Origin: an uncultured Muribaculaceae bacterium
GTDB lineage: Bacteria; Bacteroidota; Bacteroidia; Bacteroidales; Muribaculaceae
Assembly: GCA_910588245.1 (NCBI GenBank)
Contig: CAJUQP010000019.1
Span: forward strand, 1 to 58,316
Direction: 5' to 3'
DNA: 58,316 bases
Every line of letters begins with the position of its first letter. Position 1 is the stretch's first letter. The notes beneath the pieces are model-generated. The model ran no database searches and was not told the origin of the DNA. It was given only the letters and a program-made list of their open reading frames with translations. Below are positions 1 through 7,071 of this stretch, piece after piece. Position numbers and translations under genes: made by a program.

Positions 1-130
1 GAACATTCGACGGATGCTCTTTTTTTATTCACATTTGTTTTTAAACAAGCTCTAAGAATTGCCTTGGAGACTTGCGAGAGGGTTTTATAGGGGGGAGAGA
101 GGGATTGTTGGAGAGGGGGACGCGAAACCA

Positions 131-143
131 CGGCTTTCAGCCG
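131..143. repeat. REP-like GCGGCT palindrome
   Basis: CGGCT-TTC-AGCCG palindrome. The same core recurs in intergenic DNA at 10822-10839 and 57470-57489, and a variant with a GGAA loop lies at 2383-2404. Its repeated intergenic position suggests a dispersed palindromic element. Function unknown. Confidence 0.5.
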
Positions 144-238
144 CGGCACGGCAGTGCCATCCGGCGGTAATTTTATCCGTGGGGATATTCCATCAGTTAA
201 TTCTATCCGGGGTCTATCCGAAGTAAAATTAAAAATCT

Positions 239-320
239 CTCTGCGAGCCCTCTGCGCCTTTGCGTGAGGATTAATTACCGTCAAAAAAATCTCCCGCAGA
301 GGCGCAGAGGGCTCGCAGAG
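239..320. repeat. long inverted repeat, CTCTGCGAG family
   Basis: Two 30-nt arms (239-268 and 291-320) are reverse complements with two mismatches, separated by 22 nt. The arm contains CTCTGCGAGCCCTCTGCGCC. A single related copy occurs at 57572-57602. In RNA it would form a strong hairpin. It lies about 140 bp before the serpin, so it may be a transcription stop for an upstream gene or a dispersed element; the sequence does not decide which. Confidence 0.6.
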
Positions 321-493
321 TTTTAATTTCGGAGTTTATGTTTTTAGAGCTTTTGGGTGGGGGATGGTATAATGATGGCAATAATTTGGATGTGTCATGC
401 AGCATTTCATGAGATATCGCATCTTAATAATAAACTCACCAAGAAACTGTAACCTATATGACTAACTTATCAACTGACTTAAGAAAGACTCTC

Positions 494-1780
494 ATGAGGA
501 GGATGGAGCGCTGTCTCTGGGGATGCGTGGGAGTGGCCGGCATGCTGTCGGGCTTCTCATCCTGTTCATCGGAAGCCGCTCCTAGGGAGGAGAGAGAGGA
601 GCGCCCCGTACCCAACAAAAGAGTCGACATCGAGCTGAGCGCGAGGACGCGTGCCGTTGCCGACAACCTGAGGGACTACTATGTCGGATTCACCACCGAT
701 GCCGTGCGATATGTCGACAATCATCCTGAGGAGAAAAAGAACCCCAACGTGATAGTCTCCCCCCTGTCGGCCTCCATACTGTTAGGCATGGTTGCCAACG
801 GTGTCGAGGAGGAGGCGATGGAGACCATCTGCCGTTATCTGGGCACTGATGACCTCGACGGACTGAACACACTCGCGTCCCAGCTTCTCACGGAGCTCCC
901 GGCGGTTGACAACGAGACAAAGCTCAGTCTGGCCAACGCCATCTGGGTGAACGATAAATTCCACTTGTCATCGGCTTTCACATCGGCAATGGCCGCGACA
1001 TATGACCCGGCGATTGAATACGGCGACTTCGTCAGCAACGGCGCCGGGGTGAAGGATGATATCTTCAAATGGTGTGAGAAGGAGACGAACGGCCTTATCC
1101 GGCAGCTTGATCTTGAAATATATCCCGAGACGATGGCCGTTCTGCTGAACGCCATGTATTTCAAGGGGATGTGGAACAGGAATCCCTTTGACAGCAAGAA
1201 CACCCGCAAAGCGGATTTCCACGGGCCCGAAGGGACGAAGAGCGTCGACATGATGGACAGCGGGGAGATTAAGGCAGAATCCGGATGGACGAACGGTTTT
1301 ACGGCGTTCCGCCTCTATTTCGGCAACGGCGCCTATTCCTACACCGTGCTTCTTCCTGACGAAGGGATGACCTTGGAGCGGTCGCTCGCGGCACTCACTC
1401 CGGAGGTGATGAAGGAGATAGAGATATTGGCCCCTCATACGGTAATCCTGCAGATGCCGAAGATGAAGGTCGAGAGGGAGCTTTCGCTGTCGGATGTATT
1501 CGATGGCACTGACATGGAGGTGCTGAACCGGTCAGCCCACTTCACGATGTTTGAGCCGAAGCAGCCGGGATTGATGACAATCAAGCAGTCGGCCACGTTC
1601 TCTGTCGATGAGACAGGAGCGGAGGGTGCGGCTGTCACATTTGCTAATTTTGACTACGCTGCGGGTCCCGACTACAAGCCGACAGTGCAGACCATCACCG
1701 TAGACCGTCCGTTCTTCTTCTTCATAAACGAGGTGAGCACCGGGGCCTGCATACTTTCGGGACGGGTTGCGGAAGTGTAA
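494..1780 (+). CDS. lipoprotein serpin (serine protease inhibitor)
   Basis: Serpin-fold protein that would trap serine or cysteine proteases by reactive-loop insertion. From the ATG at 494 it has a 23-residue signal peptide ending in FSSC, so it should be lipid-anchored; an ATG 12 codons upstream (458) is in frame but gives an over-long n-region. Serpin features are the NVIVSPLS motif near the start, FKGMW mid-protein, and a C-terminal reactive-loop hinge DETGAEGAAVT followed by FANFDYAAGP and the DRPFFFFI strand. The hinge has Gly at P15 and small residues at P14-P9, as in inhibitory rather than structural serpins. The P1 residue is uncertain (Tyr or Ala). Related serpins of other Bacteroidota, such as Tannerella miropin, inhibit host or bacterial proteases. 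It is monocistronic; a repeat follows the stop. Confidence 0.93.
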   Translation: MRRMERCLWGCVGVAGMLSGFSSCSSEAAPREEREERPVPNKRVDIELSARTRAVADNLRDYYVGFTTDAVRYVDNHPEEKKNPNVIVSPLSASILLGMVANGVEEEAMETICRYLGTDDLDGLNTLASQLLTELPAVDNETKLSLANAIWVNDKFHLSSAFTSAMAATYDPAIEYGDFVSNGAGVKDDIFKWCEKETNGLIRQLDLEIYPETMAVLLNAMYFKGMWNRNPFDSKNTRKADFHGPEGTKSVDMMDSGEIKAESGWTNGFTAFRLYFGNGAYSYTVLLPDEGMTLERSLAALTPEVMKEIEILAPHTVILQMPKMKVERELSLSDVFDGTDMEVLNRSAHFTMFEPKQPGLMTIKQSATFSVDETGAEGAAVTFANFDYAAGPDYKPTVQTITVDRPFFFFINEVSTGACILSGRVAEV

Positions 1781-1816
1781 ACAATTAGTAATGAGAAATT
1801 AATGGCGGTATCGGAT

Positions 1817-1878
1817 CGGTCAGACCTGTCGGACTTGTCTGACAGGTCGGACAAGTCTGACAGGTCGGACTGGTCGGG
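1817..1878. repeat. 9-bp-period GTC/GAC tandem repeat
   Basis: About six 9-bp units of the form cNGACNNGT, such as CGGACTTGT and CTGACAGGT. Adjacent units are partly reverse complements (GACTTGTC with GACAAGTC), so the block can fold in several ways. The same repeat type occurs at 54187-54230 and 56440-56483. It sits just after the serpin stop and may act as a terminator or mRNA 3' stabiliser (inference). Confidence 0.6.
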
Positions 1879-1954
1879 CAACTGAGGGGAGCCGACAAAA
1901 ACAGTCCGGATGGCTTTGAGAGCAGGTGGCAATTAGTAATTTTATTGCGGAAAA

Positions 1955-1986
1955 TGTTGATGGATATGAAAGAATTATTATCTTTG
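1955..1986 (+). promoter_or_regulatory. Bacteroides-type promoter
   Basis: TGTTG at 1955-1959, then 19 nt, then TATCTTTG at 1979-1986, matching the TTTG / TAnnTTTG consensus of the Bacteroidota housekeeping sigma factor at normal spacing. The predicted start is about 15-20 nt before the ATG at 2008. Confidence 0.65.
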
Positions 1987-2007
1987 CACTCGTAACATTT
2001 TTGTTCT

Positions 2008-2358
2008 ATGAAATTGATTGAATTAAATCTGCAACGAATCTTCGATCTTTGTCGCAAACACAAGGTCAAGACTCTCTCCGTGTTTGGATCTATCCTTACT
2101 GATAGATTCAATGATGAAAGTGATGTGGATTTGCTTGTTGACTTTGAACAAGTCGACCATAACAAGTTTGACTATGTAAGCAATTATTTTGGATTGCGTG
2201 ATGCACTTGAACTCCTGTTTGGCCGAAAAGTTGATTTGATAGAGGAAAAAGGGTTGCGCAATAAATATTTCATTGCTAACATCAACCGCACAAAACAACT
2301 TATATATGAGATCAGATTCGGTAGCGTGACAGGGCCAATTATATTTCCCTCCAGGTGA
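2008..2358 (+). CDS. MNT-type nucleotidyltransferase (orphan MntA-like)
   Basis: Small DNA polymerase-beta-like nucleotidyltransferase. GS at residues 27-28 with D39xD41 forms the usual GSx(10)DxD metal site (FGSILTDRFNDESDVDLLVDF region), and D76 in KVDLIEEKG is the likely third carboxylate. Such proteins are usually antitoxins that AMPylate a HEPN RNase toxin, but no HEPN gene is adjacent. Family members typically end near RTKQLIYG; here the frame reads on for about 15 further residues (IRFGSVTGPIIFPSR), suggesting a lost stop or a rearranged 3' end. The gene is strikingly AT-rich beside its neighbours, consistent with horizontal transfer. It has its own promoter and two strong hairpins after the stop. 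Confidence 0.85.
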   Translation: MKLIELNLQRIFDLCRKHKVKTLSVFGSILTDRFNDESDVDLLVDFEQVDHNKFDYVSNYFGLRDALELLFGRKVDLIEEKGLRNKYFIANINRTKQLIYEIRFGSVTGPIIFPSR

Positions 2359-2382
2359 TCGTCAGGACGATACGCCGACCTT

Positions 2383-2404
2383 GCAGCGGCAGGAATGCCG
2401 CTGC
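2383..2404. repeat. perfect 9-bp hairpin with GGAA loop
   Basis: GCAGCGGCA-GGAA-TGCCGCTGC, just past the nucleotidyltransferase stop. The loop and core resemble the other GCGGCT palindromes of the window. Confidence 0.6.
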
Positions 2405-2413
2405 CCCAAAGCT

Positions 2414-2454
2414 ACGCAGGCATCCGTCGCTAAAGATACGATGGATGCCTGCGT
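2414..2454. terminator. 16-bp hairpin between convergent genes
   Basis: Arms 2414-2429 and 2439-2454 pair over 16 bp with one G-U wobble and a 9-nt loop. The two flanking genes converge on it, so it may stop transcription from both sides. There is no T-run of the classical kind; a transfer scar or dispersed palindrome is the alternative. Confidence 0.5.
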
Positions 2455-2504
2455 TGATTTATCCTAAAAGGTTCTATGGATCTATGGATCTCTGGTCTTA
2501 ATTG

Positions 2505-3800
2505 CTAATTGGAGGCGAGGCAGCTGTCGAGGGCCTTGACGATGGCCTCGCGGTCCATGCCGCGGCCTATGAAGACGATCTTCTGCATGCGGTCGCCGTA
2601 CTTCTCGTCCCAGTCGCGTGCCAGACCAGGTTCCGTGGCAAGCATGCGCTGTAGTTCATCCTCCGGAGCCGTGGCATACCATTGTCCGGCTTCCGTGAGC
2701 TTCTTCTGCACTCCGGCCTGCTCGAAAAGATATGACATGTCGGTGTCGTCGGAGAAATAGCATACACCTTTCGCGCGGATTACCGACTTAGGCCAGTGCT
2801 TACCGACAAACCAGTCGAAACGGTTCATGTCGAACGGACGGCGGGCATAATATACGAATGTGCCGATGCCATATTCCTCGGCCTCCCCCTCGTCGTGGTG
2901 ATGATGGTGGTGGCAGTGGCATACGCCGTGCTCGTGGTCGCATCGCGAGTGATCCTCCTCGTCATGGTCGTCATCATGGTCGTGATGGTGATGCTCATGG
3001 TCATGATGGTGCCCGTGGTCATGCTCATGATGGTCATGTCCGTTAGGATGGTCATTCTCTTCGAGCGGTTTCTCGATCTCCTGGATCCAGGTGGCCGAGG
3101 TCACCGTCTTCTCGAAATCGAACAGGTGGGTGTCGAGGATCTCGTCGAGGTCGAAATCGCAATAGTCGGCCTCTATGATCTTCGCCTTAGGCTGCAGGGC
3201 ACGTATCACTTCCTTGATATGGGCGGCCTCCTCCGGGGTGACTTCCGACACCTTGTTGAGCACTATGATATTGCAGAACTCTATCTGCTGGATGACGAGG
3301 CTCTCCAGATCCTCGTCGCCTACGGCCGGAGAGGTGAGGGCGTCGCCAGCGGCGAACTCGCTCTTCAGGCGGAGGGCATCGACCACGGTGACGATGCAGT
3401 CGAGGCGCGGGGCTCCGTGGCGCACGAGATTCGGAGCCATGACCGGCATGGAACATATAGTCTGGGCGATGGGCTCAGGCTCGCATATGCCGCTGGCCTC
3501 GATTACGATATAGTCGAAGCCCGCGTCAATGAGGTCGGAGAGCTGCTCCATGAGGTCGGTGCGCAGCGTGCAGCAGATGCAGCCGTTCTGGAGAGCCACG
3601 AGGCTGTCGTCCTTACCGCCTACCACTCCGCCTTTGGCTATGAGGCCGGCATCGATGTTGACTTCGCCGATGTCGTTGACTATAACGGCGAAACGTATCC
3701 CTTTCCTGTTGGCCAGGATACGGTTGAGGAGAGTAGTCTTCCCGCTTCCGAGATAACCCGTGAGCAGGAGCACGGGAGTAGTCTTACTTTTCATTTTCAA
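2505..3800 (-). CDS. CobW/G3E-family metallochaperone GTPase with His-rich loop
   Basis: G3E-family P-loop GTPase that probably delivers a metal, most likely zinc, to client proteins. It has Walker A GYLGSGKT (15-22), the family's metal motif GCICC (C74, C76, C77), a DYIVIEASG Walker B region (96-104) and NKVS (about 182-185). Residues 250-302 form an extreme His/Asp-rich loop, typical of zinc-storing or zinc-handling members, followed by the CobW C-terminal domain (about 311-425). At 431 residues the length is normal for ZigA/YciC-type members. The start overlaps the stop of the upstream lipoprotein gene by 17 bp, so the two are probably translationally coupled; an ATG two codons further in is also possible. 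Zinc specificity is inferred from the His tract only. Confidence 0.9.
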   Translation of the reverse strand: MKMKSKTTPVLLLTGYLGSGKTTLLNRILANRKGIRFAVIVNDIGEVNIDAGLIAKGGVVGGKDDSLVALQNGCICCTLRTDLMEQLSDLIDAGFDYIVIEASGICEPEPIAQTICSMPVMAPNLVRHGAPRLDCIVTVVDALRLKSEFAAGDALTSPAVGDEDLESLVIQQIEFCNIIVLNKVSEVTPEEAAHIKEVIRALQPKAKIIEADYCDFDLDEILDTHLFDFEKTVTSATWIQEIEKPLEENDHPNGHDHHEHDHGHHHDHEHHHHDHDDDHDEEDHSRCDHEHGVCHCHHHHHHDEGEAEEYGIGTFVYYARRPFDMNRFDWFVGKHWPKSVIRAKGVCYFSDDTDMSYLFEQAGVQKKLTEAGQWYATAPEDELQRMLATEPGLARDWDEKYGDRMQKIVFIGRGMDREAIVKALDSCLASN

Positions 3801-4317
3801 GATATGCTTTTATCTCCGCGATATGGGAGGGTGCCTCCGATGCGGAGTAGGGGAGACTGACCATTTTCAGGACACGGGCTCCCGGGATTATAGCGTCTTT
3901 GATCTCCTGAGGGGACGGGGTGGAGGGTAGGGCCGAATATTCCTCGAAAGAATAACGGGTGAAGACAGAGCCGGGGCCTATCCCCTGGCGGTTGAGCCAC
4001 CATCCGTCGCCGAGGTCGACAGGGCGAGAGGCGGAGGTGATGTCGGTAGTGGCCGGGAAATAGGAGAGCTGCCCGTCGCTTCCGAGAGTCACAGCCACAT
4101 TTCCGGCATAGTCGCCGCTCATGCGGAACGCCGTGGCCTTGGGGATGGCCTTGCTGCCCTTGCCCGCGGGGCCGCCCCGGTAGCCAATGACGGCAGGGTT
4201 GGCGCGCACCACCGTCGGCGGGTTGCCTGCGGCTGCGTCGTCAGCCGCAGGGGCAGACTTGTGGCTGCATGCCGCGGCGGCGAGGGCGAGGGGGAGAATA
4301 TAGATCATCTTGTTCAT
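3784..4317 (-). CDS. small lipoprotein of unknown function, cobW operon
   Basis: 177 residues with a signal peptide and lipobox LAAAAC, so lipid-anchored. The mature N terminus is Ala/Asp-rich and low in complexity. The remainder (about 45-170) contains aromatic and charged stretches such as DGWWLNRQGIGPG and FTRYSFEEYSALP but no domain I recognise. It is the first gene of a two-gene operon with the CobW-type GTPase, which starts 17 bp before this stop. The pairing suggests a role in envelope metal handling, but the protein has no evident His or Cys cluster, so this rests on context alone. Confidence 0.7.
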   Translation of the reverse strand: MNKMIYILPLALAAAACSHKSAPAADDAAAGNPPTVVRANPAVIGYRGGPAGKGSKAIPKATAFRMSGDYAGNVAVTLGSDGQLSYFPATTDITSASRPVDLGDGWWLNRQGIGPGSVFTRYSFEEYSALPSTPSPQEIKDAIIPGARVLKMVSLPYSASEAPSHIAEIKAYLENEK

Positions 4318-4340
4318 AACGGTCGCGTTTTGTCGTGGTG

Positions 4341-4372
4341 CAAAAATAGCGATAAAAAATTATCCCGACAAG
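4341..4372 (-). promoter_or_regulatory. promoter of lipoprotein-cobW operon
   Basis: On the minus strand, CTTG (4372-4369), then 20 nt, then TATTTTTG (4348-4341). The -7 box is a full match and the -33 box differs by one base. The predicted start lies about 20 nt before the lipoprotein ATG. Confidence 0.55.
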
Positions 4373-4373
4373 A

Positions 4374-4403
4374 AGGGCGCCCTATAAAATCACGGGGCGC
4401 CCT
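4374..4403 (-). terminator. hairpin after porin gene
   Basis: 9-bp stem AGGGCGCCC / GGGCGCCCT with a 12-nt loop, 20 bp past the porin stop. It is followed on the minus strand by a mixed T-rich stretch rather than a clean T-run. It separates the porin operon from the lipoprotein-cobW operon. Confidence 0.5.
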
Positions 4404-4423
4404 CATGTGATGGCCTGAGACCG

Positions 4424-5707
4424 TCAGAAACTTACGCGGAGCATGGCCTCGAAGCGGTTGTCGTGGGCCTGTGAGCCGTCGTAGTTCACCCGTCGGCCGT
4501 AGATATACTCCACGCCGAGCTGCACGATGGAGTTGACATTGTAGAACATATTGCCGAGAATATACTGAGCGTAGCGATACTGCGAGCCCCAGGGAGCGGA
4601 GGCATCGGTGTAGCGGTCGGCGTAGGTGCGCACGTGGCTGTAGGTGGCGGTGCAGAAGAGACGCGGGGAGAAGGTGTATTGCAGGGAGGCGAATCCGGCC
4701 CAGGCCTTCACGGGATTGAGCGAGGAGGGATTCGACGGATCGGGCATCAGATCCATGCCGCATCCCGTCAGATCCTGTATGTAGCTCGCAATTCCCTTTC
4801 CGTAGACGGCCTGATAATAGACCGTGAGAGGACCGCAGAGGGGCGATGTGCCGCTGGCCTTTATACCCCAGCCGACCTTGTCGACATTCTTCTGCCGCGT
4901 CAGGTCGCGGTAATACAGATTGCGCACAATTCCCGAGAGTCGCAGCCATCCCGCGCCGCCGGCCCAGTTGCGCTGCACGTAGAAGGGTATGTCGGGGAGG
5001 CGCTGGCTCACTGTGGCGGTGCCGGGGGCGTTGGTGAAGGAATTTGCCGGCATGTCGAGGCCGATGCCGAGCTTCCATTGCTTCTTCGCTCCGATGACAG
5101 GCTCATATCCGATCATGCCGTGGATCACGGCGGTGAAGGCGTTGGGGCCCTCATAGTCGATGGTGGCCGGCCCGGCCGCGGCGTCGGTGAAGAGGGAATA
5201 GGTATATCCGGCGGTTATGCCCCGGTATTTCAGATAGGCATGCTGGAGGAACGGGGTATAGTTGTTGCCCAGGAAGTTGACCGACACATAGGCGCCGAGC
5301 TGATCTTTCGTGCCGGGGAGAGCCACGACGTTGAGATAGACGTTGCTCTGCTGCCCCGAGAGCTTGAACTGGGCGCCGTTGCCCGGCGCAAGGTTCATGG
5401 GTATGGCGGAAGTGACGAACAGGTTCGGATTCGATATGGGGCTACCGAAGTCGTAGTCGGCCACGGCCTCGATGTTGGCCCCCAGTCCGATGTAGTATTT
5501 CCCCTCCTTTCCGAGCACCGCGAATCGCGGCACGTCGGGGATGTTGGATAGCCGTGGAGCGTTTTCGTGGAGATGGTCGTATCTGCTTGCCGAGTCGGGA
5601 TACTCGTAGACGTAGACATTGACGTTTTCCAGGATCTCTGTCACATGGGTCTGGGCCATCGCTCCCGCAGACAGGAGAAGGGCCGGGAGAAGCAATATGT
5701 TTTTCAT
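4424..5707 (-). CDS. DcaP-like outer-membrane porin
   Basis: 427-residue outer-membrane beta-barrel with a clean signal peptide (MKNILLLPALLLSAGAMA) and a C-terminal Phe preceded by alternating hydrophobic residues (FEAMLRVSF), as the BAM complex requires. Residues about 20-55 may form a short periplasmic or coiled segment before the barrel. The pattern of GxNIEAVADYDFGSP, SIPMNLAPGN and repeated amphipathic strands resembles DcaP-family trimeric porins, which pass small anionic solutes. It is the last of three genes (antiporter, MFS, porin) spaced 35 and 12 bp apart, suggesting that the operon moves one class of solute across both membranes. Substrate unknown. Confidence 0.75.
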   Translation of the reverse strand: MKNILLLPALLLSAGAMAQTHVTEILENVNVYVYEYPDSASRYDHLHENAPRLSNIPDVPRFAVLGKEGKYYIGLGANIEAVADYDFGSPISNPNLFVTSAIPMNLAPGNGAQFKLSGQQSNVYLNVVALPGTKDQLGAYVSVNFLGNNYTPFLQHAYLKYRGITAGYTYSLFTDAAAGPATIDYEGPNAFTAVIHGMIGYEPVIGAKKQWKLGIGLDMPANSFTNAPGTATVSQRLPDIPFYVQRNWAGGAGWLRLSGIVRNLYYRDLTRQKNVDKVGWGIKASGTSPLCGPLTVYYQAVYGKGIASYIQDLTGCGMDLMPDPSNPSSLNPVKAWAGFASLQYTFSPRLFCTATYSHVRTYADRYTDASAPWGSQYRYAQYILGNMFYNVNSIVQLGVEYIYGRRVNYDGSQAHDNRFEAMLRVSF

Positions 5708-5719
5708 AATTTTTCCGGT

Positions 5720-7036
5720 TTAATAGTAATCTTTCTTAATTGCGAAGGCGAATTTATGGCGCAGGAGCCAAGCCACGACAGTGTATGCCACGAGAAGGAC
5801 GAAGCATACGGTGAAAGCGAACGTACCCATGCTGTGGGCATGGAAGATGTCGCGGAGCCCGTCGATGATGAAGGGGGTGAGCACGATCGCCAGATAGTTT
5901 GACGACAGCACGAACGCCAGGGCGAGAGTGGCCTTGTTGTCGGAGGTTACTGCGCGGCTCGCCTTGTCGTAGATCAGGGGCTGGCATATGCCATAGCCGA
6001 GTCCGCAGAGGGCGGCGCCGACAATCATCGACCAGTCATTGGGGAAGAAGGCGAAGAGCGCCATGCCGATGGTCATGAAGGCCGCGCACCACACGAAGCT
6101 GCCACCCCGGAGAATCTTCACAAACCAGGGGAGTGTGAAACCCGGAATGAACATGAAGAGATAGAACACGGAGGTGATGGTGCCGGTGAGCGAGGAACTC
6201 CACCCTTTCTTCTCAATGAGGAAGGGGCAATAGTAGGTCATCGCGATCGTGGAGAAGGTGATGAACGCGTAGACGCCGATGAGGGCCCATATGCGCTTCA
6301 CGTAGAAACCGTTTCTCACGTCGGGGCTTGCCGGGGCGTGAGGGGGCGGGAGCGGTCCGGAGGGTCGTGGAGCCGCGACGGCGGATGTGGCAGCGGCAGC
6401 CGCAGTGGCAGTCGCGGCAGTCGCGGCGGCGGAGGCGTGTCCGTCGGAATATTCAAGGTCGGAGGAGGGGATGCCCCTGAGCCCGAAGGACAGGGCGAGA
6501 GGTATGAGCGCCACGAGATAGACCACGAAAGGGAGATGCCAGCTCCCGTGGCTGAGCCACCCTACGGCGAAGGTGGCCGCCACGAGAGCGAGGTTGGATA
6601 TGCCGGACTTTATGCCCATCTCCTTCATGCGGTAGGGGCCGACGAACGTGTCGGCGATAAGACCGGAGGAGAAGGGGATAAGGAGGCCGGCGCCACATCC
6701 CAGCAGGCAGCTGATGACGATCAGCATCCACATGGTAGAAGCGAAAAGATAGAACACGGCACAGGCGGAGAAGACCACGAGGCCCGTCACTACGATCGCT
6801 ATCTTGTGGCGCGTGAGGGAGAGCTTGCCCGAGAGAAGGGTGAAGGGGATGATCAGCAGGTTGGGGAGCACAGTGAGGAGCTGCTTCTCAAGCTGCGTGG
6901 TGCGGGGGAACACCTCCGAGAGCGATCCGAGCATGGGGGTGACCGCGAGGCCCGGAAGATTGACCACCAGAGAGATGGAGAGGATGGCGCAAACGGTCAT
7001 CAGTGATATTGGGGTTTTACCCGTCTGTATCTGCAT
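5720..7036 (-). CDS. MFS transporter with Ala-rich central linker
   Basis: 438-residue major facilitator protein with about 12 hydrophobic segments in two halves. The MFS loop 2-3 motif is present in degenerate form (SGKLSLTRHKI). The cytoplasmic linker between the halves (about 200-245) is extended by an Ala/Thr/Pro tract absent from most relatives, which looks like a recent low-complexity expansion. Substrate is unclear; the general form resembles aromatic-acid or CynX-type permeases. It lies between a GadC-like antiporter (35 bp upstream) and a porin (12 bp downstream) on the same strand, so co-transport of related organic anions is a reasonable guess. Confidence 0.85.
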   Translation of the reverse strand: MQIQTGKTPISLMTVCAILSISLVVNLPGLAVTPMLGSLSEVFPRTTQLEKQLLTVLPNLLIIPFTLLSGKLSLTRHKIAIVVTGLVVFSACAVFYLFASTMWMLIVISCLLGCGAGLLIPFSSGLIADTFVGPYRMKEMGIKSGISNLALVAATFAVGWLSHGSWHLPFVVYLVALIPLALSFGLRGIPSSDLEYSDGHASAAATAATATAAAAATSAVAAPRPSGPLPPPHAPASPDVRNGFYVKRIWALIGVYAFITFSTIAMTYYCPFLIEKKGWSSSLTGTITSVFYLFMFIPGFTLPWFVKILRGGSFVWCAAFMTIGMALFAFFPNDWSMIVGAALCGLGYGICQPLIYDKASRAVTSDNKATLALAFVLSSNYLAIVLTPFIIDGLRDIFHAHSMGTFAFTVCFVLLVAYTVVAWLLRHKFAFAIKKDYY

Positions 7037-7071
7037 ACCCGGAATCTTTAAGGAGTGAATGAAAAATGTCT

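Larger units (their letters stand above)
1..457. other. intergenic region with repeats, no gene
   Basis: No convincing coding region is visible. The first bases end in a T-run (about 21-27) that may be the tail of a terminator for a gene outside the window. The rest holds a short palindrome (131-143) and a long inverted repeat (239-320), both listed separately. No promoter with both Bacteroides boxes at correct spacing is visible before the serpin; a TAATTTGG near 382 is a poor match. Confidence 0.6.

Noticed and set aside
2796..3860. 354-codon frame opposite the cobW gene, seemingly with membrane segments
   Set aside because: The Val/Met-rich 'helices' are the reverse reading of the His/Asp tract of the GTPase; not a gene.
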